A DNA stretch of 64,000 nt from Verticillium longisporum (lineage: Eukaryota; Ascomycota; Sordariomycetes; Glomerellales; Plectosphaerellaceae). Both the position numbers and the translations under genes were made by a program. A model generated the notes under the pieces. That model saw only the letters and a list, made by a program, of their open reading frames with translations. It was not told where the DNA came from and did not search any database. Location: positions 3,720,001-3,784,000 of the forward strand of contig JAETXT010000008.1 in NCBI GenBank assembly GCA_019188255.1, read 5' to 3'. The stretch's first letter is position 1. Each line of letters opens with the position of its first letter. Below, piece after piece: positions 1 to 11,812 of this stretch.

Positions 1-324
1 GTCTCGTTCAGCTAAATTTTCAGCCGAATCCAAGACGTTTAGCATATGACGCGTAGCTTCTGTCTACTTGGAGTGAACGTTCGAAGGGAATGGGAGTGCT
101 CTTGGACAAGCGCTCCCACGACCGATGAGCGACTGGGATACAACTTTCGACAGCACGCATCTTTCTGATGGTAACACGGTCCGACAAAACTTGCTAATTC
201 GCAGGCCTGGATTTCAGACCATTTCGGCAACATGTGGTCTCCCCAGCAGCTACCTGGCTGGTCAATATGAACCCACTGGCAGCTCGAGCGTCACAGATCC
301 TTCATGAGACACCGTGTCTCCGTG
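1..324. other. No gene seen (left edge)
   Basis: I see no supported gene here. The only open frames are about 60 codons and none shows recognisable protein features. Confidence 0.5.
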
Positions 325-1113
325 TCAGGATATGTCATCCTGGAGCTCAACCGCAGATCCCCAGCTCATGCTTCTCCTGGGACATGAATCGGCGGGGTTC
401 TGCTGCCATTCGCCTCTCTCCCAGCTCCCTGTCCCAAGCTCAAGGCCAAGACCCAACCCCTCGCATATTCTCACCAGTATCAGCGGTTCAGGTTGCCAGT
501 CCATCGGCTCTGGCTGCCCCTCATGCGCATCTACATCCTCAGCCCAGTCATCGATAGTCCACCGCGCCTGCTGAACAAGCCTGTTCAGATCGTGTTTCAA
601 CTGAAGGTTTCGCCGGTGGACACGTGCTCGTTCGCCGTCAAACTTGGCGTGGGCGTGGGCGTTGAGATCGGGCGGGGAGCGTTTCGGCCGGGTCTCTCGC
701 GGGTGGCTACCACGACTGTGGTTCCCCTCGCGGCCACCGCGGCGTTCTTGTCGTTGCTCGTGGCCTCGCCGGGGTCTCGCGTCGGGCAAAGACTGTTGCG
801 ATAGTTGGTCTGACGATGGAGGGCTTGGAGGCACGGCCAGCATGTCCATGTCGCCGTCCGAGTACACGCGGTTGAGAGCACGCGCATCCAACCTAGACGA
901 GGCTGGGCGACGGTTGCGGTTCGGGCGCGTCTGACCCGACCCACGCTTATATGTGAATTTTGCTTGGTTCCATTTCCTTTCGAGACGATGCTGGTTCTGG
1001 CCCGATTTGTGTTGTTCTGGGATCGCCTCATGGTTGTGTGATCTGCCTGTTGGGTGACCTGGAACCAAGATTTTGTTAGGCCCGTGTCTGGATAAGCCTG
1101 ATCGTGGAGACAT
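325..1113 (-). CDS. Possible hypothetical protein, about 262 aa
   Basis: This is an open frame on the minus strand from an ATG at 1113 to a stop at 325. The frame stays open further upstream to about 1269 but has no earlier ATG. The product is not recognised. It is rich in Arg, Ser and Pro in its first half. The later half holds a charged, possibly helical stretch (…LQLKHDLNRLVQQARW…) followed by an acidic, Trp- and Pro-containing part, which looks more like protein than chance. An alternative ending is possible: a GTGAGA donor near 480 and an acceptor about 46 bases downstream would remove part of the tail and give a different C-terminus. No neighbour suggests a role. It could also be a fortuitous frame in GC-rich DNA. 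Confidence 0.35.
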   Translation of the reverse strand: MSPRSGLSRHGPNKILVPGHPTGRSHNHEAIPEQHKSGQNQHRLERKWNQAKFTYKRGSGQTRPNRNRRPASSRLDARALNRVYSDGDMDMLAVPPSPPSSDQLSQQSLPDARPRRGHEQRQERRGGREGNHSRGSHPRETRPKRSPPDLNAHAHAKFDGERARVHRRNLQLKHDLNRLVQQARWTIDDWAEDVDAHEGQPEPMDWQPEPLILVRICEGLGLGLELGTGSWERGEWQQNPADSCPRRSMSWGSAVELQDDIS

Positions 1114-4100
1114 CGCTGGACGGAAAGTGTGACTGTCTGATGGCCGTCTTTTCGGTTTGAATCCGGGGAGCTTGATATTCAGCCCTGATACATTTACTCT
1201 CCAAACTCGAAAAAAAGCGCAGGCGGCCCATCTTTGCGACCGTGGCCCCTTAATAGACCAAGTTATCACTTTGTGCGTTGTATCGAACTTGGCTCAAAGC
1301 TTGAGAAGTAGAAGATGGGGTCGAATGTGTCACGAGGCTTCTCGCGAGCTGTGCCCACTGGTAAATAGACAATCAAGCGTAGACAAAGAACAAGGCTTTC
1401 CCTGAGTCGATGCTTTCAAAATATGCTCCCACTAGAATCGGAGTTGTGAGGTAATGACCCATTCGTCTCATATTTGTGAATGAAAGAGAGCATCTTATCA
1501 ACTGAGATGGCTTGCTTAGAGACATAGTTCTCGGCGCATCGCATCGCATGGGAGGCTAACAATGGCGATGCACTGTTGGCACGAGACACACTCTGTTGGC
1601 TTGTTTCACGCAGCAAAGTATGGGTCAGGCCGTCTACATTTAGATAGAGCTAGAACTGACGCCTGGTGTTATCGTGACGCTGTCCGACAACATCAACGTC
1701 ATTCCAATTTCTTCGACGAAATCGTCAAAGCTACCAGATGAGACCAACAAGTCAACGAGGAGTGTGACGAGAATACCATCACTGCAGGACCTCTTCCCGA
1801 GAGACATACTTGGGAGGTAGTCCAGTGGATGGACCGGAGGTGGCTTCAGCCGAATCAACTCAGCCTGATGGTGGCCAGCTAAGATTTACTTGTGTTGGGC
1901 TTGCCCAAGATTAGAGAATAGAAAGGACAGCTGGTGGCTGGATTACCAGCAGTGCTCCCGCAGAAGCTGTGTATCAACGTGACTTAATAGCCCTGAAGTA
2001 AACAAGGTAGCGGCCCATGTCTTCGGCAAATCTTTGGACGAACGACTGCCAGTCATGGCTCTCTGACACGGGATTGCCTTCGGAACGACCGCATGGCATG
2101 AATTAGCAAGGGCTGTGAACAGATGATTGCCACGTGAAACCCCGGCATGCGTCGAGGTCACTGGGCTAGCCTGCTTCGCGGTGTTATGCCCGCATACCAT
2201 ACCGTCGACCATGCCCACAGGGCTGGCTCTTCGTCAACCAACATTGTGGCTTGCTGAACAGTCGGTGCAGCCTAGTTTGGCAGGCCGAGAAGGGGGGAAA
2301 GAGAGGCTTTTGCCAAAGGCTAAATGAACCCTGACGATACAGGAAGCGCACGGGCAGAATCCTTGTCGTACCTAGAACAGCTTGGGTGAGGTTCGCAAGC
2401 GATGAGCTGTCTTGGCAGGCAGAGGAACGCTACATCTGGCATTGGTCGCCGCGCATACATACCCCTCCGATGATCAATGGCGAGCTACATTGCCACAACA
2501 CCTGTCGTGCTTCTGGTTGACGTGACTCGCGGTCTGGAGGCTCAGTTGTGTGACGCAGGATCTGAGTCTCCATGTCGGACGGCACGTCGACCACCCGCTT
2601 GAAGAGGCTGGGATACTACAGGGTCGGTTCAGCATTGTGCTCTGACAGCCACAAACCGGGCGAGCATCGTCCTCGCCTTGACGACTTACGAGAGACTAAG
2701 GTACTGTACTGTCCGTCAGATCGTGTCCCGAACTGAAGTCTAGGCTAGATTGCAGTGCCGTGTGAGTGGGGAGGAGTTTCTCCAAGCAAACGTTACAAAT
2801 GACAGCAAGGAAGATCGGAAAATCTCGTCGCGTACCTTAGATAGAAGCTCGGTAGTGATCAATAGTGGGCTAGGAAAAGGGGGCGTGTCCCGTCACATCT
2901 TGGAGCTTGGGGATCGAAGAAATGAGCACAGATTTCTGGCCCTCGAAGATGCAGGTACAGCAAGGGAAAGGAGGCAGTCGTGAGTCGTTAGCTGCTGACG
3001 ACAGAACCTGCCGTCATGATTCGATCAGGTACGTACCCACCATGTCCAGGGCAGGTGCAGGTGGATAAGTACCAAAGCGGGGCAGCTACCTCCTCGATCG
3101 CCTCCACAATGGTCGGGAAAGGACCTACAAAAGGTACCTCGCAGGAAGGGACTGAGGGCTGGCCACACCTCCACTTTCCCCAGCTTGCCCAGACTCAGCT
3201 CCATGCCCAGACCTCCCAATTGCCAGGCACAACCTTGGACCCCGCAGCATCTTCCCTGCTCCCCCAGTCATCCCCCGTCTGCATGCACCACATCAGCCTG
3301 CTTCCGCCTTTTACCAGGTAGACTTCTGGTTGAGCACCACCCCCTCTCCAGCTCAGAAACACTGACGAGCCGAACCCTGGAGGCCAAAGGTGATAGCGTC
3401 TCGACGTGCAACCCACCTGGGACTCGGGACGGCAACTCGAACTCAATTCACAGCAAAAGGATGTAGATGGGTCTGTCTGTTGGTCACCCCGTCTCATCGT
3501 CGCCTGCGCCGCCTGTGGCGCTCGGCCTAGGCAACTTTTAATCAACGTTCACCCATGGTTAGCGAGTACGCATGGATTCTCTTCCTTGCCCACAAGGTCT
3601 AGCTAGCAGAAGAACGATTCTGGCAAGGCGAAAACCCTTCAGCGTCCTCCCCAACGTGGCCAATGGCTGGCTCGGTTCCCCAAAACACAGTAGCATCACA
3701 GCCAGCCACTCGTCAAGCAATCAGACGACGCAAGCGAAGGCCTAAGCAAGATAGCTGCATCAGCGACACCATTCCGGTCATCTCAAACAACCCGGCACAA
3801 CCGCTAGCCATGCCGTGGCGTCCTCCACGTGGACGAAGCAACCCAAGTCTGGCCCCGATCCCCCTTTCAGGACCATCCTCCGTCCGAGGTCTGGACTTGT
3901 GTGACGGCGAGGTCGTCTGAACTGGTAAATTGTTTGTTCACCCAGACACCATTGAAATCACCTCGCAATTTTCCCTTTGTCGTGCCTCGCTGCCTGTCGT
4001 ATCAGTTACACGGGCAGCCGAATCTGTCACTCCTGTCGCACTGTTGCCACCGCTTCCGGAGGGTCGTTCACTCTCCCGACGCACGTTTGGCTTCAAGACT

Positions 4101-5595
4101 TTGGGGAGCGACCGAGCGGTAGTTTTCGTCGACGTGGATTCGACGCGGCTTCAGTCTGGGGCCATCGGCGCATACGACATTCTTCCTTGGTTGCGTCTTC
4201 CTCACTGCACTTCAGATATTAACCTGAAGCACCATGACCAACTCTAAATGAGGAATCTGAGAGCAACACGGAGCGGCTGTGCCAACGAGGCAGTTGGCTG
4301 GTCATTGCACATGACTGGCACCATGTTGCGTGGCTTGACGGGGGTATTACGCCCCTGCTCGTGCGCTGAAGAAACCAGCGACACTAGGCAGGCATCCTCC
4401 TCGCTCGAGTCGCGATTTCTGCTGTCCACCATGTCCGCTACGATCAGCGGTAGGCGCTAGACTAAATCTTTCAGGAGATCATCGGTGGGTTTTCCACCAT
4501 GGCTGTTCAGAGATGCTTACCCGGAGAGCATTTCATTGTGTAAGGTAATCATTGGTACAAGATGCATAGGGTCATTGTCCCATGCCTATGTCCCCACACT
4601 AACTCAACTCAGCAGATCCCACCATCCTGACGATTTCGCAACTAGGAGGGCTGGTCATCCACTCGAGGCATCACATAAGGCAGTTTGTTGCGGTTCGCGC
4701 CTTGGCATATTCCACTTCAAATTCTGTGGCAATGGTTCGTGGCTGTACTATCCCGGGACAATAGCAACCCTCGGTGGACCGGAGCTTGAACCCTGCCAGC
4801 CACACACATGGTACATGTGCATCCCATGTCGTGCCATGCGTTGCCCCAGGAAGGATAAGTCCCAAACGGATGCTTGAATGACCCTAGTCTTTGCAGGACA
4901 ACGGCAGGATCATTGCTCTATCCAGACAAACCGAACCCCTCACCCCAGTTTCCTTCCTTGACTCTGGTACCCCGGACACCACCAGCAATGCTCCCCTAAT
5001 GTTGACGCATGGGCCGGGCCAAGAAAGGAGGGCTCATGTCGTATTATCCTCCTGCCCAGGCGTAGTTCGTCCTGATGGCCGAGTCGGCTTGAATCGTGTG
5101 TCTTGTCCTGTTCCGTTGCTGGATTGTTCCATTATATCTGCGCGCGGTTCGTCTTTTCTCGATCATCTGAGCCTGCCTTTCTATGTTTGTCCAAATCCAT
5201 CCATCCACGCGATGAGACCTGTCCATCCTGACCGAAACTTTTTTTGATTGATCGAGCAACTGATCTTCCTCGTCTGTGAGGGATCAACAGCCATACCCGC
5301 AACTTTACTCGGGGATCCGCCTCACGAACCTAACGACGCCTGGACGCTTACGAGGTCCGATCGCCCAGTCACACCCTCGCTCTTTCCACAAGCTGGCTCA
5401 CGGGCCTGTCAGCTTTGGTATATCAGCCAGCTCACCCCGGAGGCTCGGCCAGCGCACAACTTGGGGGCAAGTCAGCTTAGATTTCGTCCGTATTCGAGCA
5501 GAAACCGTGGCGCCGACTAGCTACCTGCATTCCCCTGGCAGTCATCGCGTTTCTTCTCTCGATCACATGCGTTCGAGCATTCGCCAACAGCCACA
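1114..5595. other. Gene-poor interval and upstream region of the GPCR gene
   Basis: About 4.5 kb without a frame I can support. All open frames are below about 130 codons, overlap each other on both strands and lack family features. The last 300 bases form the promoter and leader of the GPCR gene. I see no clear repeat or RNA gene. Confidence 0.5.
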
Positions 5596-7072
5596 ATGAA
5601 CACTGCGAGGAAGGTTAACTTGGGCGAGGAGACGCTGGATGCTCTCAGCATTGTCGAGCGTGTCTGCTCCATCCTTTCTCTCTTGGGATGTCTATTCATC
5701 ATTGTCACCTTTTGCTGCTCCAAAGCATTCCACAAACCCATCAACCGACTGGTTTTCTATGCCTCCTTCGGTAATGGCATTACCAACCACGGAACGCTGA
5801 TGGCCTGGTCAAACCTCGGGTGGCCCGACTCTCCTGGTTGTCAACTGCAAGCATTCCTCATTCAAATGTCGGTTTTTTGCCTGTCCTTCGTATCTTTTGT
5901 TTGTGATTCTAATTGGAACTAGGTTCATGCCCGCAGATGCTTTTTGGACACTAGCCATGGCCGTCAACGTGTACCTCACTTTCTACTACAAGTTTGATGC
6001 CGAAAGGCTGCGGCGGATGGAAATCCCATACATGATTTGTTGCTATGGCATTCCATTGATCCCAGCCATGACCTATATCTTCGTCAGGAACGACAACGGA
6101 GACAGGGTCTATGGTAACGCAACACTGTGGTGCTGGGTCACTAGGCAGTGGGAAATCTGGCGCATCTTGACGTTCTACGGCCCTGTGTGGTTTGTTCCCC
6201 TCGCTTACTGTTCAGCAATGTGACACCTATCTAACATGACTTACAGGCTGGTCATCCTTATCACGTTCTTCATCTACATCCGCACTGGAGGCGATATTTA
6301 CCGCAAGCGTAAACAACTTCAGGATTTCAGCTCTCACGACGCCGAAGGCCTCGCCAACATTAACGAATTGTTCGCGTCGATGAAGACAACTGAAGTACGC
6401 ATCACACACGAAGTCATTGTGGAGCAACCTCAAGGGGCTATTGGCTTGGTGCCCATGGAGCGACGGGATTCGGCCCTTGGGGCTACGGCACCGCGAATGC
6501 CCAACACGGACGCCTACTCGGTCAGCATCACGGCCAATGGTCCTCATCCGCGCGATAGCCAAGGTGACGTTGTGCTGCCTGTCCAGAGCAACTCCGAAGG
6601 CGCCGCCCGCCCAGCGACAGCCGCACCCAATGCGCGCCGCCGCACATACGAAAAGAACAACGCCGCGTGGACGTATGCCAAGTGCGCCATTCTGTTCTTT
6701 ACAGCGCTCCTTATCACCTGGATCCCCTCGAGTGCGAACCGTGTCTACTCGGTTGTTCACGGTCACCGGTCGTCGACAGTACTCGAGTATATGAGTGCCT
6801 TTGTCCTACCGCTTCAGGGATTTTGGAACGCGCTGATCTACATGGTCACGTCGTGGAAGGCGTGCCAGCTCTTCTGGGAAGACGTGCGGAGCCTGGGCCG
6901 TCGGAGCAACAGGACCAGCAGCAACGGCTTCGTCCGCGGCGAGCAGTTCAAGCTGGGTGGTCGGGATCGTGGAGCCAAGATGAATTACGAGACGGAAAGC
7001 ATGACAGAATTGGCGCACAGCGAGCCGAGCAGGCCAGAGTCGAGCGAAAACCAACGGATGTCGAGGGTATGA
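5596..7072 (+). CDS. cAMP-receptor-like G-protein-coupled receptor
   Basis: This is a seven-helix plasma-membrane receptor of the Dicty_CAR / fungal GPR-1 type, expected to signal through heterotrimeric G proteins to cAMP; its ligand is unknown. Three exons, 5596-5867, 5923-6189 and 6247-7072, give 454 aa. Intron 1 is GTCGGT…AG (55 bp). Intron 2 is GTTTGT…CAG (57 bp) with a CTAAC branch site, and restores PVW|LVILIT across helix 5. Predicted helices lie near residues 20-42, 50-70, 86-113, 125-145, 169-191, 326-348 and 359-382. Cys82 and Cys161 could form the usual extracellular disulfide. The third cytoplasmic loop is long (about 195-325), hydrophilic and Ser/Pro-rich, and the C-tail is short and charged. 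Frame and splice phases agree throughout and no break is seen. The family call rests on the helix pattern and on the helix 6-7 block (…ITWIPSSANR…FWNALIYMVTSW…). The exact subclass is inferred. Confidence 0.88.
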
Positions 7073-8479
7073 GCGAACGGAAGGAGATAGACAATGATGG
7101 GAGGCACATATTCAATTTACTGGGTTCTAAAGGTTGCGGCGTTGGCATATACCCGTTATTGACGTCAGTACGGTGGGCAACAGGGGATGGGGAGGCCTGA
7201 GAGAGCCTTGTAAAATCACGATCAGAGTAAATCGGTCATTTTTCATTGTTTCAACAAGGCCTGGCTGTCTGCACCTCGGCGATTGTGATCAAATGACGGC
7301 TAACGTACCTGAGGAGATGACATGGCTGACGACCCCTTGCCCCAGAGTGGGCCATACTTGCTTCTGCATCGGAGCTTTCGAACGCTTCCTTTCTTCGTGG
7401 CAGTCAGAAGACGTTGCCGACTTCGTGTGTGTGTGCGAAATCAACATTCAAGGTTTTGCGACCGCGGACAAGAGGATTTCGGTAATAATTCAGATAACCA
7501 ACCGCCGGCCTACTTGAACCGATTTCCGGGCGCCCCTGATCGACAGGTCTCACAAAGCAACCCGGAACTCATCCCCTACGCACCAATGCAATCCCCATCA
7601 CACTGTCGCGTCGACGGACCCAAACTCTCACGACTGAGGGGACAATAGGAACGGGGGGGCGGGAAGGGTCAAAGCGCGGATAGGCGACTGCTACCCCGCG
7701 ACTCCACCTGTCAAAGGTGCCACTTGTTTCTGAGGTTACCTTGCGCGCGCTGACTGGTTCATAATCGTCTTGGTATCGTCGCGGGCTCTTGAACGGCTAT
7801 TTCAACGGCGCGCATCGTGCCTCGTGCCAGATGCGAGTCGTTGGTCGATGGCGGAACAGGAAATGTTGAGGCTTCGGCATTTCGGCAGAGGCGTGGCGCG
7901 GTGGGAAGCCATCATATCGTGCCTTAGTGCTCCCTGAACGGGGTCAAAAGGCAGTGAAGACGTAGAAAAGGGGTGTCTTGAAGTGAAGAGTCTCCGGGCA
8001 CCGAATGAGAAGATATGCGACACTGAGAGAGGCCCTCGACCCGAATTATCCGTCTCGACGCATGACAAGAGCTGTTCGGGTTAGACGGCCGTACTCGGCG
8101 TCAAATCCAGAGCGTTTTTACCATGTCACCGTACCTGATTAGGGGTGCCGCTGGCTCCACTTTGGGTCAGCTGCGATGGTCCAGACCAGAACTTCCATTG
8201 TAACCGCACTTCAGCAAGTTTGACATTTTGATCATAGTGTAGCTGTTAACATAAAACATGGTTGTTGCGGGCCATGGAGGGATCTAAAAGATGCCAGCGC
8301 GCAGGTACGGGAACATCAGCCGCTACCGTATCAGTTCGAGATGTGAAGACGGGACCACGTTGCGGCCCTCAGTATCCTTCACAGGGGTATATGGGCTCGA
8401 CCCACGCAACACTTACAAAGCCCTCTTGGGACCCAACGATTGCGTGGTTGGGTCGACCCCGATCAGCAGTTCATCACAA
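7073..8479. other. Intergenic between the convergent GPCR and 623-aa genes
   Basis: 1.4 kb between two convergent gene ends. I see no supported gene. A perfect CRE-like palindrome TGACGTCA lies at 7160-7167, downstream of the GPCR stop. It may be fortuitous. Confidence 0.5.
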
Positions 8480-10509
8480 CTACACATCCTTGACAGCCTC
8501 TATCACACAGTACTCCCAGGACGTCCGCATCTGCTGGCACTCTTGTACAATTGCTGGGTCATCCCACCACCAGCCGTCCGCCGCGATGTAATTCCCCCAA
8601 ACGTCCATCCACAACAGCCGTCCCACGAGGCTGCGTAGCTCTTGCTTGACGGACCTTTCAGACCGCCTCAGCCCCTCGGCCTCAACCCCTTCAGGATCAG
8701 GCGACGCAACGGCGAGGAACTTCACCGTGGTGATGGTACTGCCCTCAGCACGAAGCGAAGCATCTGCCAGCCAGATGGGGAAAAGCTTGCTCGGATTCAT
8801 ACAACGAAAGTTGCGCTCAAGATTGAAAAGGAGTTGCTCGTCGAGCCTCGCTCGAAGCAGGGTACCCAACGTCGTAGTAGAAGGTAATGGGTGGATGTAC
8901 GTCAAGTGAAATGTACCACCCATTACATGACAACGATGAACGATCTTGGGTATGGCTGGAACACCAGGGGATGGAACCAGAGACGGAAGACTAAGTGAGT
9001 AAACGGCGCCAAACAGGCCAGGGCCCACGGGGAATGTCGATGGCGAGATGGCTGGCACCGCAACGGGGTGAATGTTTGGGAACAGCCTATGCGACAGTGG
9101 TGTGGGCGACATATGGTAGATGTTCTTAGTGTAGTGGAGAGCAGCCAGGTACGATGTTGTTGCTAGTCTCCGTCAGTTCATAACCAATGATTCAGATGAA
9201 GATTTTGTCAACCTTGAGACTCGTATAGAGCTAACACCTTCTTGGCCTTCGCAGCAGCAATCTTCCATGGAACGTGCTTCGCAGGATCAATGTCAATGGG
9301 CTTGTCAAGGTTGTCAAGAGACGAGAGCATCCATCGTTTCTTCTCCATCTCAAGCTCTTTGTATAAGTTGGCCTCGTCTGACACACCCCATGACTCTGTC
9401 AAACGAACAAGTCGGGTCTCTGGACTTGCGACGGCCATGCTTTTGACCTCTCGCTGGACGCCGCTCAAGTTAAGCGACAGCGACAGTCCTTCCTCGGCTG
9501 CTTCTGTGGGATCTTCCATGATATCCTCAAACGTGGAGGCCCGAGTCTCTGGTGAAGGCACACATTCCCAGGCGTCGGGAGGTTTCCATGCATCAGGATT
9601 GTTGGGCTTGAACTTGGATGTCCAGGACGGAACACGTGCAATAGGTAGTTTTGAGGGTGGCGAGAACTGTCCGGGAAACAGACTGATTGGTGTGTCTGCG
9701 TTCATCGAGATACTGGTACTTCGCAAACTTAGCCAGGTTCATAGATACGTATCACAAGATGAGTAGGCTTTTCGGAGAACACTCACACTGTAGCTGGTGA
9801 CCGAGGAGGTGTCGGAGGAGCTTCTCTGACTGGATCTGCGGAGATCCTGACCACTGACACGACACCTGTAATATCATCTCCACAGGTTCGTGGGCTGACG
9901 GTGACTTTGGTGTCCTTTGTGATGAAGGATGAAGGGCCAAGTGTTTGAATATAGTGCGTTGTCTTGGTGGTTGAGTCAGCCATAGATGTAGTACTTGGCG
10001 AGGCCGGCGGAAGTGACGTATCGGTCCATCTCGAAAACACAGAGTCAAGAAGACCTGGGCATATGAGCTGCATGAAAACTATCTGTGTTTTAAGAAGACA
10101 TACCTCTGGTTGACGACTCCGGGGAGTCGTGGAGTGACTCGGTAAGTTGAGACGTTAATGGATCTGCCGAGGAAGAGAAAGTCCCAGCAGCTGCCAGAAG
10201 ATCCGAAGTGGGGGGTGATGCGGCAGTAGAAGGAGTCGAAGACAGACAAGAGACGCGTCGTACTTTGCTATCGTCAGTGGAGCTCGCCAGGGTCGGTGCG
10301 GACGACTCAGGTTTCGGGGTGGTGCTTCTTTTCGAGCTCTTAGATCCAAAGAAGCCGAAGGTCCTACTCTCCGAGGGGGAGACGCTGCGAGTAGAGACGG
10401 ATCCCGTAGTGACTCGGTCCTTATCCTTCTGTTCTTTCTGTATCGCTTTCCTCTCACGGTGTTCCCGCCGTGACTCCTTGTCAGGATCTGTCCATACCAC
10501 TTCCCACAT
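8480..10509 (-). CDS. Four-exon hypothetical protein, 623 aa
   Basis: Exons on the minus strand are 10509-10104, 10054-9787, 9727-9213 and 9162-8480. The introns are 49, 59 and 50 bp, with GTATGT, GTGAGT and GTTGAC donors and AG acceptors. All phases agree and give 623 aa. I do not recognise a named domain. The N-terminus (MWEVVWTDPDKESRREHRER) is highly charged and Arg/Glu-rich. Residues about 45-230 are Ser/Thr/Pro-rich and probably disordered. The second half (about 350-623) is better ordered, with a hydrophobic Pro/Gly block (…FGAVYSLSLPS…) and a Trp-rich C-terminus (…GWWWDDPAIVQECQQM…). I believe such proteins occur in other moulds, but that is from memory and not checked. No membrane helix or signal peptide is evident. 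It converges on the GPCR gene, and nothing in the context suggests a role. Confidence 0.78.
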
Positions 10510-11796
10510 GGTGCCGATCGAGGTGAGAACTACTGCGAATAGAGCTCTGGAAGCTTCGGAAGGCAGATAGAGATGGTGAGGGAAGCTTGGTGCTTTTGAT
10601 GGGCAGACGATTGAATTAGTTCTAAAAGGGTTACAGACTCTTGCCTTCCAGTGTTGGTTTCCGTAGAGCTGCTGATATTAAGGTGTGTTCGGAAGCGGTT
10701 GTATCTGTCTGCAGAGGCGCTGCAATGGCGCAGAAAGTAAGAGTTTGGCGATTTAATGACCCTTGTACATACGGTTGTGTAGACGGCAAGTACAGCACAA
10801 ACGAGGCTGGAACCGGTGCCTGCCTTGGTTATAAAATGCTCAGGTATGGGCAGTTGTCGAAAAAAGTAGGGTGCCGTCGTCAGCATTGAGAAGAAGAGAT
10901 TGAAATGCTGCTGACAGGACCAACTGGGTCGCGCTGGGGTGGAACGAAAGCTCGCTGGTGACATACATTCCCTCCCCAGCAACGAGCGAAGGCACCTTGC
11001 AGGGGACGGGAGTCAGTTGAACAGTCGATGCAGAAAACCGAGAGTGCTAGTCGTTGCTCAAACTACAGTTTGGGTCGGGCGACACCGGCAGATGGGGAGG
11101 ATGAAGATGCGTAGGTCGGGATAAGAGCTGCGACTAGAAGATGAAGAGGTGTGCCGCAACATGCGTGAAAGATGGCTGTCGAGGAAGAAAGCAGGAAGAG
11201 AGGGGATGAGGGGATGTTTCGCCGAAGAAGAATGCCACCAGTGTATCAGAACCTGTGACAATGCCCGGTATGGACTGTTGCGGCAGGAGCAGCGGAGTGT
11301 TTGGATATCGCAAAGGGCGGAAGAGGGGCAGTAAGGAAGGTACGGACTAGGTAGGCAGGTAAGGTATGGAAGGAGCGTTGGTGATGCCCAAGACGATGAT
11401 TGACGATGATGACTATGAACGCTAGCCTCTTTATTGTCACACAGCTATGGAGACAGTGCTGAGTTTCTATGTCCATTCAATCGTTGCCTTGGCAGTGAAA
11501 TCGACAGGAAGCTAATCACCATGGAGAGGGGGTCGAAGTCCGCATGCCGTGTGTGTCGCGGCACAATATGGAAGTAAAGAACTTCCTCAATGCTTACTGA
11601 CCTCCGCGAGCAAACAAGTTGAACGGTGTCCTACCGTTCGTTGGCCTCAAGAACATGCAACAAGCCAAGGGGTTGTGACCTTCTTCCAGTTGAGACTCGA
11701 TCAACTTGACCAATAACCTACCGTCGTCTTCGTACTCTTACGCCAAACTCTTTCTCCATTGCCTCCCCAACACGCTATTGGGCTTGCTTTGGGAGC

Positions 11797-11812
11797 GGGG
11801 GGGGGGGGGGGG
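11797..11812. repeat. G16 homopolymer
   Basis: An uninterrupted run of 16 G on the plus strand in non-coding DNA. Its length in the assembly should be treated as approximate, given the indel pattern elsewhere in the window. Confidence 0.9.
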
